From Moritella sp. (lineage in GTDB: Bacteria; Pseudomonadota; Gammaproteobacteria; Enterobacterales; Moritellaceae): DNA of 64,000 bases. The position numbers were made by a program, and so were the translations under genes. Location: positions 27,330 through 91,329 of the forward strand of contig NZ_JABSQR010000022.1 of NCBI RefSeq assembly GCF_013215705.1. The letters are read 5' to 3'. Positions 56,073-64,000 of the stretch are shown piece by piece (the stretch's first letter is position 1; each line of letters begins with the position of its first letter). Under the pieces are notes generated by a model. That model had not been told where the DNA came from. It saw nothing but the letters and a program-made list of their open reading frames with translations, and made no database searches.

Positions 56073-56990
56073 CTAAGATGTTTTTTCTGCGGTCTTCTCT
56101 AACACCAAGATCAGAATAATAGCAGCAAGCATAGCCACGATAGCATACGCTAATAATGCTGGCTGGCCTGTCACTTGCTCAAAGCTAAATGGTGAAAGAT
56201 TACGTTCTAACAATGGCACTTCAAGGCCACTCGAATTAGTTCGCCACGTTAACGTTTCTTTCCATGGCCATACTTTACCAAGTGTACCAATCATAAGCCC
56301 GGTTAAAAACGTCAATGTGATATCGCGGTAGTGTTTTAGTACCCACGTCAGCACGTGCGAAAAAGTCAGAATACCAATGGCACAACCTGCAGCAAACGTG
56401 CCTAGCGTAACAATGTCGATAGACTTGGCAGCCGCAAGAATTGGTGCATACATACCTAACATCAACAGGATAAAACTACCTGAAATACCCGGTAAGATCA
56501 TGGCACAGATCGCAATAGATCCTGCCAGTAAGATATTGATCGACGTTGGCTCAAGATTAAGCGGTTGCAGCACGGTAATACTATAAGCAAAACCAATACC
56601 GGCGATGACAGCTACAAAGCGGCTGACTTTCCAGAATTCGACCTGCTTAAACATGTGGTTTACTGAGATGATGATTAAACCAAAGAAGAAAGACCACAGT
56701 GGAATAGGGTGCGTGTTGAGCATCCAAGTGATAACACGTGCTAACGTAAAGATACTCGTTAGGATACCTGCCAGCAATACGATCAAGAATGTACCATTGA
56801 TGTAATCAAAAGCCGCTTTCAGACCATCCTTTTTGATCATACCGATTAGGCTTGGAGTAATGCGACTAATACTGCCTAACAGAGTATCGTAAATGCCGGT
56901 AATGAAGGCAATTGTACCGCCTGACACGCCAGGTACAACGTCTGCGGCACCCATCGCCATGCCTTTTATAAAGATAGAAACTTTACTCAT
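56073..56990 (-). CDS. DUF368 multi-pass membrane protein
   Basis: 305 residues with about nine TM helices. The opening IFIKGMAMGAADVVPGVSGG then TIAFITGIYDTLL and the internal repeat ILPGISGSFILLMLGMYAPI are diagnostic of DUF368. Such proteins have been linked to polyprenyl-phosphate translocation in other bacteria. It stands alone between the lipase pairs and the sphingomyelinase gene. Confidence 0.88.
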   Translation of the reverse strand: MSKVSIFIKGMAMGAADVVPGVSGGTIAFITGIYDTLLGSISRITPSLIGMIKKDGLKAAFDYINGTFLIVLLAGILTSIFTLARVITWMLNTHPIPLWSFFFGLIIISVNHMFKQVEFWKVSRFVAVIAGIGFAYSITVLQPLNLEPTSINILLAGSIAICAMILPGISGSFILLMLGMYAPILAAAKSIDIVTLGTFAAGCAIGILTFSHVLTWVLKHYRDITLTFLTGLMIGTLGKVWPWKETLTWRTNSSGLEVPLLERNLSPFSFEQVTGQPALLAYAIVAMLAAIILILVLEKTAEKTS

Positions 56991-57421
56991 GATTCTCCGT
57001 ATAATTTATTGATTAAAGGTCAAATTTGACAGTATTATAAACTGTTTGAGTGAAAAAATGTCATAACAGTAAATACATTTTCCATTTAGTATAAATGGTC
57101 TTAATAATAACTAATCACCTGAAACATAAGATGGTGTCTTAATTATCATGTCAAAACGCTTATATCGTCATGCAAGTGAGTTGCTTTTAATCGCATAAAT
57201 TATATAGCACTCAATTTTTTGTGATCTGAGGTGTGTTTAACGTGAAATTTTAAAGCAGATGAATTGGATTGTTACTTTGGTGTTTATTATCAGCGATCAC
57301 GCTTTTTATCTATGTTTATGCTTAACTGTGATCTCAGCTAAATATTTAATATTATTGTATTTTAAATGTCATATTCTTAACTTAACCTCAGACCCCTATA
57401 ACAACAATCAAAGGATTTGAT
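56991..57421. other. Intergenic region upstream of sphingomyelinase
   Basis: About 430 AT-rich bases between divergent genes, with promoters expected for both. No gene or clear operator was seen. AAAGGATTTGAT precedes the GTG start. Confidence 0.4.
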
Positions 57422-58759
57422 GTGAATATACTAAAAAATGTAATAACAACAACTTGCCTCACTTGTGTTATGAGTGCGTCTGCACTTGCCGACAGTGATA
57501 TCTACCTTACTAATAACTCTAACCAAACCATGTCTATTCAAGTTAACCATACCGGTTCAGATTTACTTGAGGAAGGCGCAGAATGGCAACAACATGTACA
57601 GACACTTAAACCATGGGAAACTAAAATGGTATTAAGTTTTAATCGTTGGGAAGGGGTTAAGTCTGGTGATACTTATCAGTTCGAAACACTGGTGACCAAT
57701 GAAAGTGGCGAGTCGCTGTCGTTGTTACAACAAGTGAAAGGATATTGGTATAAATCAACACTTGATCACGGTGCAAGAGCCAATGATGTTGCGTTGAATT
57801 GGGCGGATGATCGTGATACTTACCGTTATCAATCGCAATATAACAGTAGCAGCAATAGTACTGAAATTGCGTTTAAAGCGAGTGCCACGGGTTGTTATGA
57901 TGATATTTATTACAGTATCACCCCGCAAAAAATTGATGAGCAGCCTGTAGCTGACGCAGATACACTTAAAGTCATGTCATATAACGTCTGGGCTCTGCCT
58001 GTGATTGCAAAGCATATCGGTGACCGTTTTCAGGAAATACCGAAACATTTAAAAGGCTACGATGTACTCATGCTACAGGAAGTATTTGCTTCTGGTCGTG
58101 ATGCATTTTTGCGTGATCTTGCTAAAGAATATCCGTATCAAACGAAGATGTTAGATTATCCTGGGATTAATGTTTACGATGGTGGTGTGACTATTGTGAG
58201 TCGCTATCCAATTGTAAATGAAGGGCAGTACGTCTATCCCGATTGTTCTGGTACGGACTGTTTTGCAGATAAAGGCGTAAATTATGCTGAAGTGATTAAA
58301 AATGGTAAGGCGTACCATGTATTCGCAACCCATACAGCGTCGTTCGATACTGATACCGCACGTGATTACCGCCAGCGTCAATTCCGTCAGATCCGCGAAT
58401 TTGCTCATGCACAGAATATCCCAGCCGCTGATACTGTTGTCTATGGTGGTGATTTTAATGTGAATAAGCTTAAATTCCCAACCGACTATCAACAGATGTT
58501 TGCGAACCTTAGCGCTGATGAACCGCAATATGCGGGTTATACAGAGTCAACGTTCGACCCGCGTATTAATGCCTACGCAGGTAATGCCCTATCGGGTGGT
58601 GAAAATATCGAATATCTTGATTATGTTGTTGTCAGTAATGAGTTTGCGAAACGTAACGAGAACATAAACACAGTCAAAGTACCGCGTACAACGGTTGCTA
58701 GTTTATGGAAACATTGGAATTTATCCGACCATTTCCCAGTTAAAGCGGTGATCCGTTAA
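57422..58759 (+). CDS. Secreted sphingomyelinase C (DNase I-like fold)
   Basis: 445 residues starting at GTG, with AAGGA upstream. A signal peptide (ending SALADS) is followed by a beta-sandwich-like N-terminal domain (about 25-175) and then an endonuclease/exonuclease/phosphatase-fold catalytic domain. Motifs: VMSYNVWALP, LMLQEVF (metal Glu), ATHTAS, YGGDFNVNK (Asp and Asn) and the final LSDHFPVKA (catalytic Asp-His). This is the neutral sphingomyelinase set. It would release phosphocholine from sphingomyelin outside the cell. The stop TAA shares its last base with the ATG of the next gene. Confidence 0.85.
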   Translation: MNILKNVITTTCLTCVMSASALADSDIYLTNNSNQTMSIQVNHTGSDLLEEGAEWQQHVQTLKPWETKMVLSFNRWEGVKSGDTYQFETLVTNESGESLSLLQQVKGYWYKSTLDHGARANDVALNWADDRDTYRYQSQYNSSSNSTEIAFKASATGCYDDIYYSITPQKIDEQPVADADTLKVMSYNVWALPVIAKHIGDRFQEIPKHLKGYDVLMLQEVFASGRDAFLRDLAKEYPYQTKMLDYPGINVYDGGVTIVSRYPIVNEGQYVYPDCSGTDCFADKGVNYAEVIKNGKAYHVFATHTASFDTDTARDYRQRQFRQIREFAHAQNIPAADTVVYGGDFNVNKLKFPTDYQQMFANLSADEPQYAGYTESTFDPRINAYAGNALSGGENIEYLDYVVVSNEFAKRNENINTVKVPRTTVASLWKHWNLSDHFPVKAVIR

Positions 58760-59724
58760 TGCGGATACCATTACTATTAATAAGCGTTGCCTTTATTGGC
58801 AGCGTTTTTTACTTCATCACCAATGAAAATGAACTGAATTCAGATAAACCAAAAGAAGCGATACCGGCATTATTTGAAACATCTCATGCAACAGTGCAAC
58901 CGACAACAATAACGGGTGCATCCAGCCAACCTAAAGGACAAATACAAAGTAATAGTGCTACGCGTGAGAAAGATACTTTATTACAAGACGTACAAGGGCA
59001 AGCGTTAATGACAGCGATAACGTCATTTTGGCAGCAATGTAGAAGGGAAAGTAATTGCGATGAATTGTTAGCCCAACAGCAGTTGTTACTTGATGATGAT
59101 CGTTATCTGTTGTTGGTTAACTTCCCTGTAAATCAACAGAATGAACAACGGTTGATGGGGGCGTCGTTAATCAGTCAGGATGCAAGTTTGGCGGATAAAA
59201 TCGCCACTGTTAAAGCGATTAGAGAGCAGGTGTGGGGTGATGATGCCGCGCTGTTATTTCAGCAGCAAGATGCTTATTATGATTACCGATTGTCGCTATC
59301 TGATCCTGATAATCGATTTAACCTAGCTCAGAATGCGGATGATTTCATCAATGAATATAATGCTATGTTGGCAGACCAGGGTGAGGACTTAGATAGCTTT
59401 GCGTTAAGTTCTGATACTGCCAAATATGAAGAGGCGTTGCAGCTAATCCCACCGTCTATGCCTGAAGATGAAACAGCTAGAATCAAGGCTAAATTGGCTT
59501 CGCAATATCTCACTGCTAACGAACGACAATCCATTGTTAACCGAGAGCAGCAAGTTGATAAGCAAGAGCAAGATATAACGGATTATCAGCAAGGATTAAA
59601 TGAACTTGAGGTAACACTTGCTAATGAACGTGCAACGTCAAAGAAAACAATGAATGATGAAGATTGGCAAGTTTATAAAGCGGAACGTTTATATCAATAC
59701 CGTCTTAATTTTTTTAGTCTTTAG
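58759..59724 (+). CDS. Foldase-like membrane-anchored protein coupled to sphingomyelinase
   Basis: 321 residues: a short cytoplasmic start, one TM helix (LLLISVAFIGSVFYFIT), a low-complexity linker (25-75) and a helical domain rich in Gln, Asp and Glu. The segment AIREQVWGDDAALLFQQQDA resembles the helix 'fG.eaa.LF..e' of lipase foldases, and the C-terminal amphipathic helices have matching spacing. The strict RxxFDY motif is missing, so homology is probable but not certain. The start overlaps the sphingomyelinase stop by one base. I infer a dedicated steric chaperone for that enzyme. Confidence 0.55.
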   Translation: MRIPLLLISVAFIGSVFYFITNENELNSDKPKEAIPALFETSHATVQPTTITGASSQPKGQIQSNSATREKDTLLQDVQGQALMTAITSFWQQCRRESNCDELLAQQQLLLDDDRYLLLVNFPVNQQNEQRLMGASLISQDASLADKIATVKAIREQVWGDDAALLFQQQDAYYDYRLSLSDPDNRFNLAQNADDFINEYNAMLADQGEDLDSFALSSDTAKYEEALQLIPPSMPEDETARIKAKLASQYLTANERQSIVNREQQVDKQEQDITDYQQGLNELEVTLANERATSKKTMNDEDWQVYKAERLYQYRLNFFSL

Positions 59725-59839
59725 TTTGTATTAAAAAACTTAATGAAAAAGTCATGTTTCCTTCATGTCCACGGCGCAGACTATGTGTACATCTGGGCTA
59801 TACCAGATGTCATTTTGTGACGTTAACAAGGAGATGACC

Positions 59840-61597
59840 ATGCAGAAAACGATGATAATTGCGTTATTAACCGCTGGGGTAGGGATGCTAGTACCCTCTG
59901 TGTTAGCGGCCAATAAAGCTGTGTTATTAGGTATTGATGGAGTGCAATGGGAAAAGGTACAAGCTTTAAATACCCCAAACTTTGACCGTTTGAATATCAA
60001 TAAAGCGTATACGGGTGGCATGAAAGGTTATGATAATGAGCAGTTAACATCAAGTGGACCTGGCTGGGCGACAATTTTAACGGGTGTTTGGGTTAATAAA
60101 CATAACGTTGATACTAACAGTGCAGGTTTGGCTAATGCCGATTTCCCCAGTATTTTTAAACGTATTCATGATGCAAACCCGATATTAACTCAAGCGTCAT
60201 TAGTGCATTGGTCTCCGATTAATACGCAGTTTTTCAGCAATGATATTGCTAATGTTGAGCGGGTCGAAAGTGGCATCAGTGATGCGGATGTAACGTCTGC
60301 GACAATAAGTGAAATAAATAAAGGCACTGATTTTGTATTTGCACACTTAGATGACCCTGACCATCATGGTCACAGTACGTGTTTTGGTAGCGCTTATAAC
60401 AAGAGTATTATTACTGCTGATCAGCAATTGGGTGAAATCCTAGACGTAATTGAAGTGGCTGAAAAACAAAGTGGCGATAATTGGTTGCTAATGGTAACGA
60501 CAGATCATGGTCGTGACAGCTTAGGTTGTGGTCATGGCGCGCAGAAGCTGAACCAAAAAACCATCTTTATCGGCAGTAATGAACCAGTTAATGCTGAGCT
60601 TACCGATAAATTGGTTGGTGAAAATAATGATTTTTCAGGACTTTATGGTTACGCGGCACAAACGTCGATTGTGCCCACTTTATTAACCCACTTGGGAATT
60701 AAGGTTGAGCAAGAATGGAAGCTGGATGGTCCATCGCTTATCGGTGAATTAGGTGTTCGCAAATTAATGGCAAGTACTGATGGTTATTTACAGTGGATAA
60801 ATGAGAGTGACGATGACATTCACATTTATCGTAATGATATTTTGGTTGATGTATTGTCTGCGCAAAATAATTCGTGGCAAGACAATGTAAATACTCGGTT
60901 GGGTACAGTCGATTATGTTCTTGCGAGTAACGCTAACCCAGTCGCGTTTCGACATAATGTGATGGATGTTAACGCAGGGCTAAGTTGGAACTTATCGCGG
61001 GGCTATTTCTTCCGCAGTGATACGCAATATGTACGTTATAACAAAATATTGGATAAAGCAGAAGACGGTTACCCGCGCGCTGTGAATGAGAGTAATTGGC
61101 CTGGTCTTGGTGCTTATCGTGAAAACCTTGTCGCTAGTTTCCATAAAGACAGTGACACGGCTTACTTTTTTACGCACGATGGACAATATTTATCTTACGA
61201 CCTGAATACAGACTCAGTGAGAGACGGTTATCCGAAAGCGGTTGACGCGACCACGTGGTCAGGGCTTGAAGCATATGCTGACAATATCGTGGCGACATTA
61301 CGTTGGAAAGGTAATAAAGTTTATTTCTTCCTTGATGACGGAAATTATCTACGTTATGACTTAGCTAACGATAGCGTTGACAGTGGTTACCCAAAACCGA
61401 TAAATGATTCCACTTGGCCTGGTCTGGGGGCTTATGCACAACAGATTACGGCTGCAATTTATTGGGATGATACACGCGCATATTTCTTCTTGGATGGTCA
61501 ACGTTATATTCGCTACAGTATAACGAGTGATAGTGTTGATAGTGGTTATCCTAAACCGACCAATGATAGTACATGGTCAGGTCTGTTAGGGATGTAA
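59840..61597 (+). CDS. Secreted alkaline-phosphatase-superfamily phosphodiesterase with hemopexin repeats
   Basis: 585 residues from ATG 59840 (AAGGAG six bases upstream); an earlier ATG at 59765 lacks a site. A signal peptide (VPSVLAAN) leads into a nucleotide pyrophosphatase/phosphodiesterase domain: LLGIDGVQW (metal Asp), SSGPGWATILTG (nucleophile region), DDPDHHGH, TTDHGR and CGHG (metal His and Asp). From about residue 388 there are four hemopexin-like blades, each with YFF..D..Y.RY....D.V..GYP and W.GL. Such propellers bind proteins, matrix or haem. It sits 115 bases after the foldase-like gene and is followed by a terminator. The substrate may be a phospholipid head group (inference). 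Confidence 0.78.
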   Translation: MQKTMIIALLTAGVGMLVPSVLAANKAVLLGIDGVQWEKVQALNTPNFDRLNINKAYTGGMKGYDNEQLTSSGPGWATILTGVWVNKHNVDTNSAGLANADFPSIFKRIHDANPILTQASLVHWSPINTQFFSNDIANVERVESGISDADVTSATISEINKGTDFVFAHLDDPDHHGHSTCFGSAYNKSIITADQQLGEILDVIEVAEKQSGDNWLLMVTTDHGRDSLGCGHGAQKLNQKTIFIGSNEPVNAELTDKLVGENNDFSGLYGYAAQTSIVPTLLTHLGIKVEQEWKLDGPSLIGELGVRKLMASTDGYLQWINESDDDIHIYRNDILVDVLSAQNNSWQDNVNTRLGTVDYVLASNANPVAFRHNVMDVNAGLSWNLSRGYFFRSDTQYVRYNKILDKAEDGYPRAVNESNWPGLGAYRENLVASFHKDSDTAYFFTHDGQYLSYDLNTDSVRDGYPKAVDATTWSGLEAYADNIVATLRWKGNKVYFFLDDGNYLRYDLANDSVDSGYPKPINDSTWPGLGAYAQQITAAIYWDDTRAYFFLDGQRYIRYSITSDSVDSGYPKPTNDSTWSGLLGM

Positions 61598-61610
61598 TAG
61601 GGCCTAATTT

Positions 61611-61645
61611 AACAACCAAAACGAGACACTGTTTTGGTTGTTTTT
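61611..61645 (+). terminator. Rho-independent terminator after exoenzyme island
   Basis: AACAACCAAAAC (61611-61622) and GTTTTGGTTGTT (61631-61642) form a 12-bp stem, followed by T residues. It lies 14 bases after the phosphodiesterase stop. Confidence 0.88.
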
Positions 61646-61692
61646 ATTTCGCTAAGCTGTTGTTGGACAGAAATAAGTTAGAAATTGAAGCT

Positions 61693-63344
61693 TTATGATC
61701 TAAAATCTAACCGTGCTTTTAGCTCTAGGAGCTTTTTCTTAGACCAGGCAGAGTTTGATTTTTTATAAAGCTCTAATGCTTTCTGCTCATCTTTAGCAAC
61801 ACCAAATCCATTCTCATACATAAGTCCAAGATTTCCTTGCGCACCTGCATCGCCTTAGTCCGCTGCTTTGCTATACCAGGTAACCGCTTGCTTGTAATCT
61901 ATAGCCACACCTAATCCAGTCGCATACATAACACCAAGTTTAAATTGTGCATATGCATCTCCTTGATCAGCAGATTTTTCATACCAGATAGCAGCTTGCT
62001 TATCATTTTTAGCTACGCCTTGCCCATTATTATACATAAGACCAAGATTATATTGTGCAACCGAGCTGCCTTGATCAGCAGCCTTGCTATACCAAGTAAC
62101 AGCTCGATTGTAATCTTTAGCTACACCGACCCCATTCGCATACATAACCCCTAAATTTACTTGTGCAGCTGAACGGCCTTGTTCCGCTGCTTTGCGATAC
62201 CATACAACCGCTTGCTTAGCATCTTTCGTAACACCTTCGCCATTAGCATACATAACACCAAGATCAAATTGTGCATCTACATCTCCTTGAACAGCGGATT
62301 TTCCATACCAGATAGCAGCTTGCTTATAGTCCTTAGCTACAGCATTCCCATTATAATACATAAACCCAAGATCATATTGTGCTTTTGAATCGCCCTGTTC
62401 CGCTGCTTTGCTATACCAAGTAACAGCTTGCTCGAAATCGAATCCATTCGCATACATAAACCCAAGATTATATTGTGCAACCGAGCAGCCTTGATCAGCA
62501 GCCTTGCGATACCAACTCATCGCATCGCATCACTGTAATTCTGAGTAATACCTTGCCCATATTCATAGATAACACCAAGGTTATTTTGTGCCCAAGCATA
62601 ACCTTGCTCAGCAGCTTTACGATACCAATTCACCGCATCACTGTAATTCTGACCTACGCCTTGCCCTTCATCATACATAACACCAAGGCTATTTTGTGCG
62701 CTAGGATTACCTTGCTCAGCAGCCTTACGATACCAATTCACCGCACCACTGTAATCCTGAGTGACCCCTTGTCCATATTCATACATAATGCCGAGGTTAT
62801 TTTGCGCAGTAGCATCATTTTGTTCAGCCGCCTTTCTATACCAGATGAGTGCGTGACTGTAACTCTGAGTGACACCCTGTCCATCTGCATACATAGCACC
62901 AAGATTTGTTTGCGCTCTAGCATAATTCTGCTCAGCAGCCTTGCGGTACCAATTGATCGCTTCACTATAACTCTGAGCAACGCCATCTCCAGACTCGTAC
63001 ATAACGCCAAGGTTTGTTTGCGCTCTGGCATAACCCTGTTCAGCCGCCTTGCTGTACCAGCTGACCGCTTCACTGTGACTCTGGGTGATACCATCCCCAT
63101 ACTCGTACATAAGACCAAGGTTTGTTTGCGCTCTGACGTAACCTTGCTCAGCCGATTTTAGGTACAAACTAACAGCTTTACTGTAGTTCTGGGGAACACC
63201 ATTACCGTTTTGATAGTTATATGCTAGATCATATTGTGAAGAAGCCTGATTCTGTTTAACAACTTCAGGCGTTGACTTGGTGTTTGAACAACCAGAAAGA
63301 GTGAGGGAGGCAGTGAGAGTGGCGAGTAATAATTTACGTTTCAC
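61693..63344 (-). pseudogene. Sel1-repeat lipoprotein disrupted by 5-bp duplication and nonsense codon
   Basis: The ancestral gene runs from ATG 63344 to TAA 61693-61695. The N-terminus has lipobox LSGC (Cys 19), then about 14 Sel1 repeats of 36 residues (AVNWYRKAAEQGYARAQTNL type, followed by GVMYE.GDGV.QNYS). The first frame stops at 62517 after a duplicated GATGC (GATGCGATGCGATGAG on the coding strand). Removing 5 bases restores the repeat (SDAMSWYRKAAD). A second lesion, TAA at 61855-61857, takes the place expected for CAA in KAADQGDAGAQ; beyond it the frame continues GNLGLMYENGFGVAKDEQKA to the natural end. Without both lesions the product would be about 548 residues. Confidence 0.8.
62518..62531 (-). 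repeat. Short tandem GATGC repeat causing frameshift
   Basis: On the coding strand two full GATGC units are followed by GATG. One unit fewer joins the two Sel1 frames. The 5-base unit allows slippage, so the frame could revert. Confidence 0.7.
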
Positions 63345-63642
63345 CTTAAATCCTTTTGTGTGATGATTACTTTAAAACCATTGATAAAGAATCAATAATG
63401 GCATTTATATGCGTCATGTAGAATAGCAATTAAAACAATGTTATACCGCCAAAATACCCAAAAATAAATCATCTTAATAAATAATTATCATATTTAAACT
63501 TTGGAGCCCAGATTTACACCGAATCAAGCAACTCTCGCTGCTTTTTTACTGGTATTTTGCTCACTCCCCCCGGTGTCAGAATAGTTGCAATGTTAACTTA
63601 AATAAGTTTTCATAATTACCAAAGAAGGTTAAAGAGCAACAT
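63345..63642. other. Spacer between Sel1 gene and IS element
   Basis: About 300 bases. The Sel1 promoter should lie in its first part. The last 80 or so bases (from about 63565, CCCCCCGGTGTCAGAATAG) probably contain the left end of the insertion sequence, but the other end is outside the window, so the inverted repeat cannot be confirmed. Confidence 0.4.
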
Positions 63643-64000
63643 ATGGCACATCATTCTAAAGAACTAAAACAAAAGCTTATTAATGATATGAGTCCACCAA
63701 ACTCATTAACGACACCTGAGCTTTCAGCTAAGTACGGCGTTCCTAAGCAAACAATATATAGCTGGCGCAAAGCTGCATTAGCGCAAGGTATATTAGTCTC
63801 CAAACAAGCTAATAGTAATCAATGGAGCAATGAAACCAAGTTAGCTGCGATTATTGAAACATCGATAATGACACAAGCGGAAAAGGCTGAATACTGTCGT
63901 AAAAAAGGCTTATATTTAGAGCAACTAGCGCAATGGAAAGTGGCTTGCCTATCAGGTTTTAATGCTACGCCTCAATTAGATACAAAGCAGAAATCAGACC
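63643..64000 (+). mobile_element. IS3-type transposase OrfA (3' end outside window)
   Basis: An open frame from ATG 63643 to the window edge (119 codons). It reads SKELKQKLINDMSPPNSLTT then PELSAKYGVPKQTIYSWRKA, a helix-turn-helix as in IS3-family OrfA proteins, with a second HTH-like stretch at IIETSIMTQAEKAEYCRKKG. OrfB would follow outside the window. The IS lies just upstream of the broken Sel1 gene. Confidence 0.7.

Noticed and set aside
61855..62520. A separate 221-aa Sel1 protein
   Set aside because: It lacks a signal and its start lies in the frameshift repeat; it is better explained as the 3' part of the disrupted gene.
62475..63161. A 228-codon plus-strand frame opposite the Sel1 gene
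   Set aside because: It mirrors the Sel1 repeats in antisense; its apparent repeat pattern comes from the repeat DNA itself.

Overview
The window reads as chromosomal DNA of a marine gammaproteobacterium (order Alteromonadales, most likely Moritella or a close relative). This is an inference from gene content: two wax-ester synthase/DGAT-type acyltransferases, a Sfp/PfaE-type phosphopantetheinyl transferase, a complete nrf ammonification locus, secreted lipases with foldases, and moderately AT-rich, uniform base composition. I saw no rRNA, tRNA or CRISPR array.

Layout. 1-4376: siderophore-iron uptake operon (FhuF-like reductase cut by the window edge, ATPase, binding protein, fused FhuB-type permease). 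4504-5475: GNAT and pilin-like genes. 5607-10832: RND efflux operon with two adaptor lipoproteins. 10906-15168: Aer-like chemoreceptor, a LysR remnant, an intact LysR gene divergent from cytochrome b561/YceI. 15248-19496: flippase-like protein, SGNH hydrolase, small TIGR02647-type protein, WS/DGAT 1. 19542-19803: a 262-bp MITE-like element. 20167-20941: nitrilase-family gene broken by a triplicated 17-bp unit. 20938-25400: PPTase, orphan MerF, ECF vitamin-type transporter (S, AA', T). 25653-31377: lipoprotein, second RND pump, a decayed dehydrogenase fragment and a small membrane ORF. 31487-36548: beta-propeller lipoprotein, TetR with WS/DGAT 2, a gutted NlpC remnant, YjjX. 36739-43433: Fur-boxed Cys-rich small protein, DMT exporter divergent from a MocR-type regulator, a dihydrolipoamide-dehydrogenase-like protein stripped of its FAD regions, and a long acetyl-CoA hydrolase/transferase-family protein. 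43511-51668: nrf locus, with nrfG and nrfA convergent and nrfA divergent from nrfBCDE-X-F. 51980-61597: exoenzyme island of two tandem lipase-foldase pairs, a DUF368 membrane protein, and a sphingomyelinase translationally coupled to a foldase-like membrane-anchored protein, followed by an alkaline-phosphatase-superfamily phosphodiesterase with four hemopexin repeats. 61693-63344: a Sel1-repeat gene with two disabling lesions. 63643-64000: start of an IS3-type transposase OrfA.

The most unusual part is the exoenzyme island. Lipases of this family need a membrane-anchored steric chaperone encoded next to them. Here the same arrangement seems to have been adopted by a sphingomyelinase, whose stop codon overlaps the start of a chaperone-like gene. 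A secreted phosphodiesterase with a hemopexin domain follows. These genes could form a membrane-lipid degradation system: sphingomyelinase releases phosphocholine and ceramide, lipases release fatty acids, and the phosphodiesterase processes phosphoesters. That pathway is inferred, not shown.

A second theme is recent gene decay: the 17-bp triplication, the 5-bp duplication plus nonsense codon in the Sel1 gene, the NlpC internal deletion, LysR and Gfo/Idh/MocA remnants, the FAD-less Lpd homologue, and two mobile elements. All statements come from reading the sequence and family knowledge; no database search was run.
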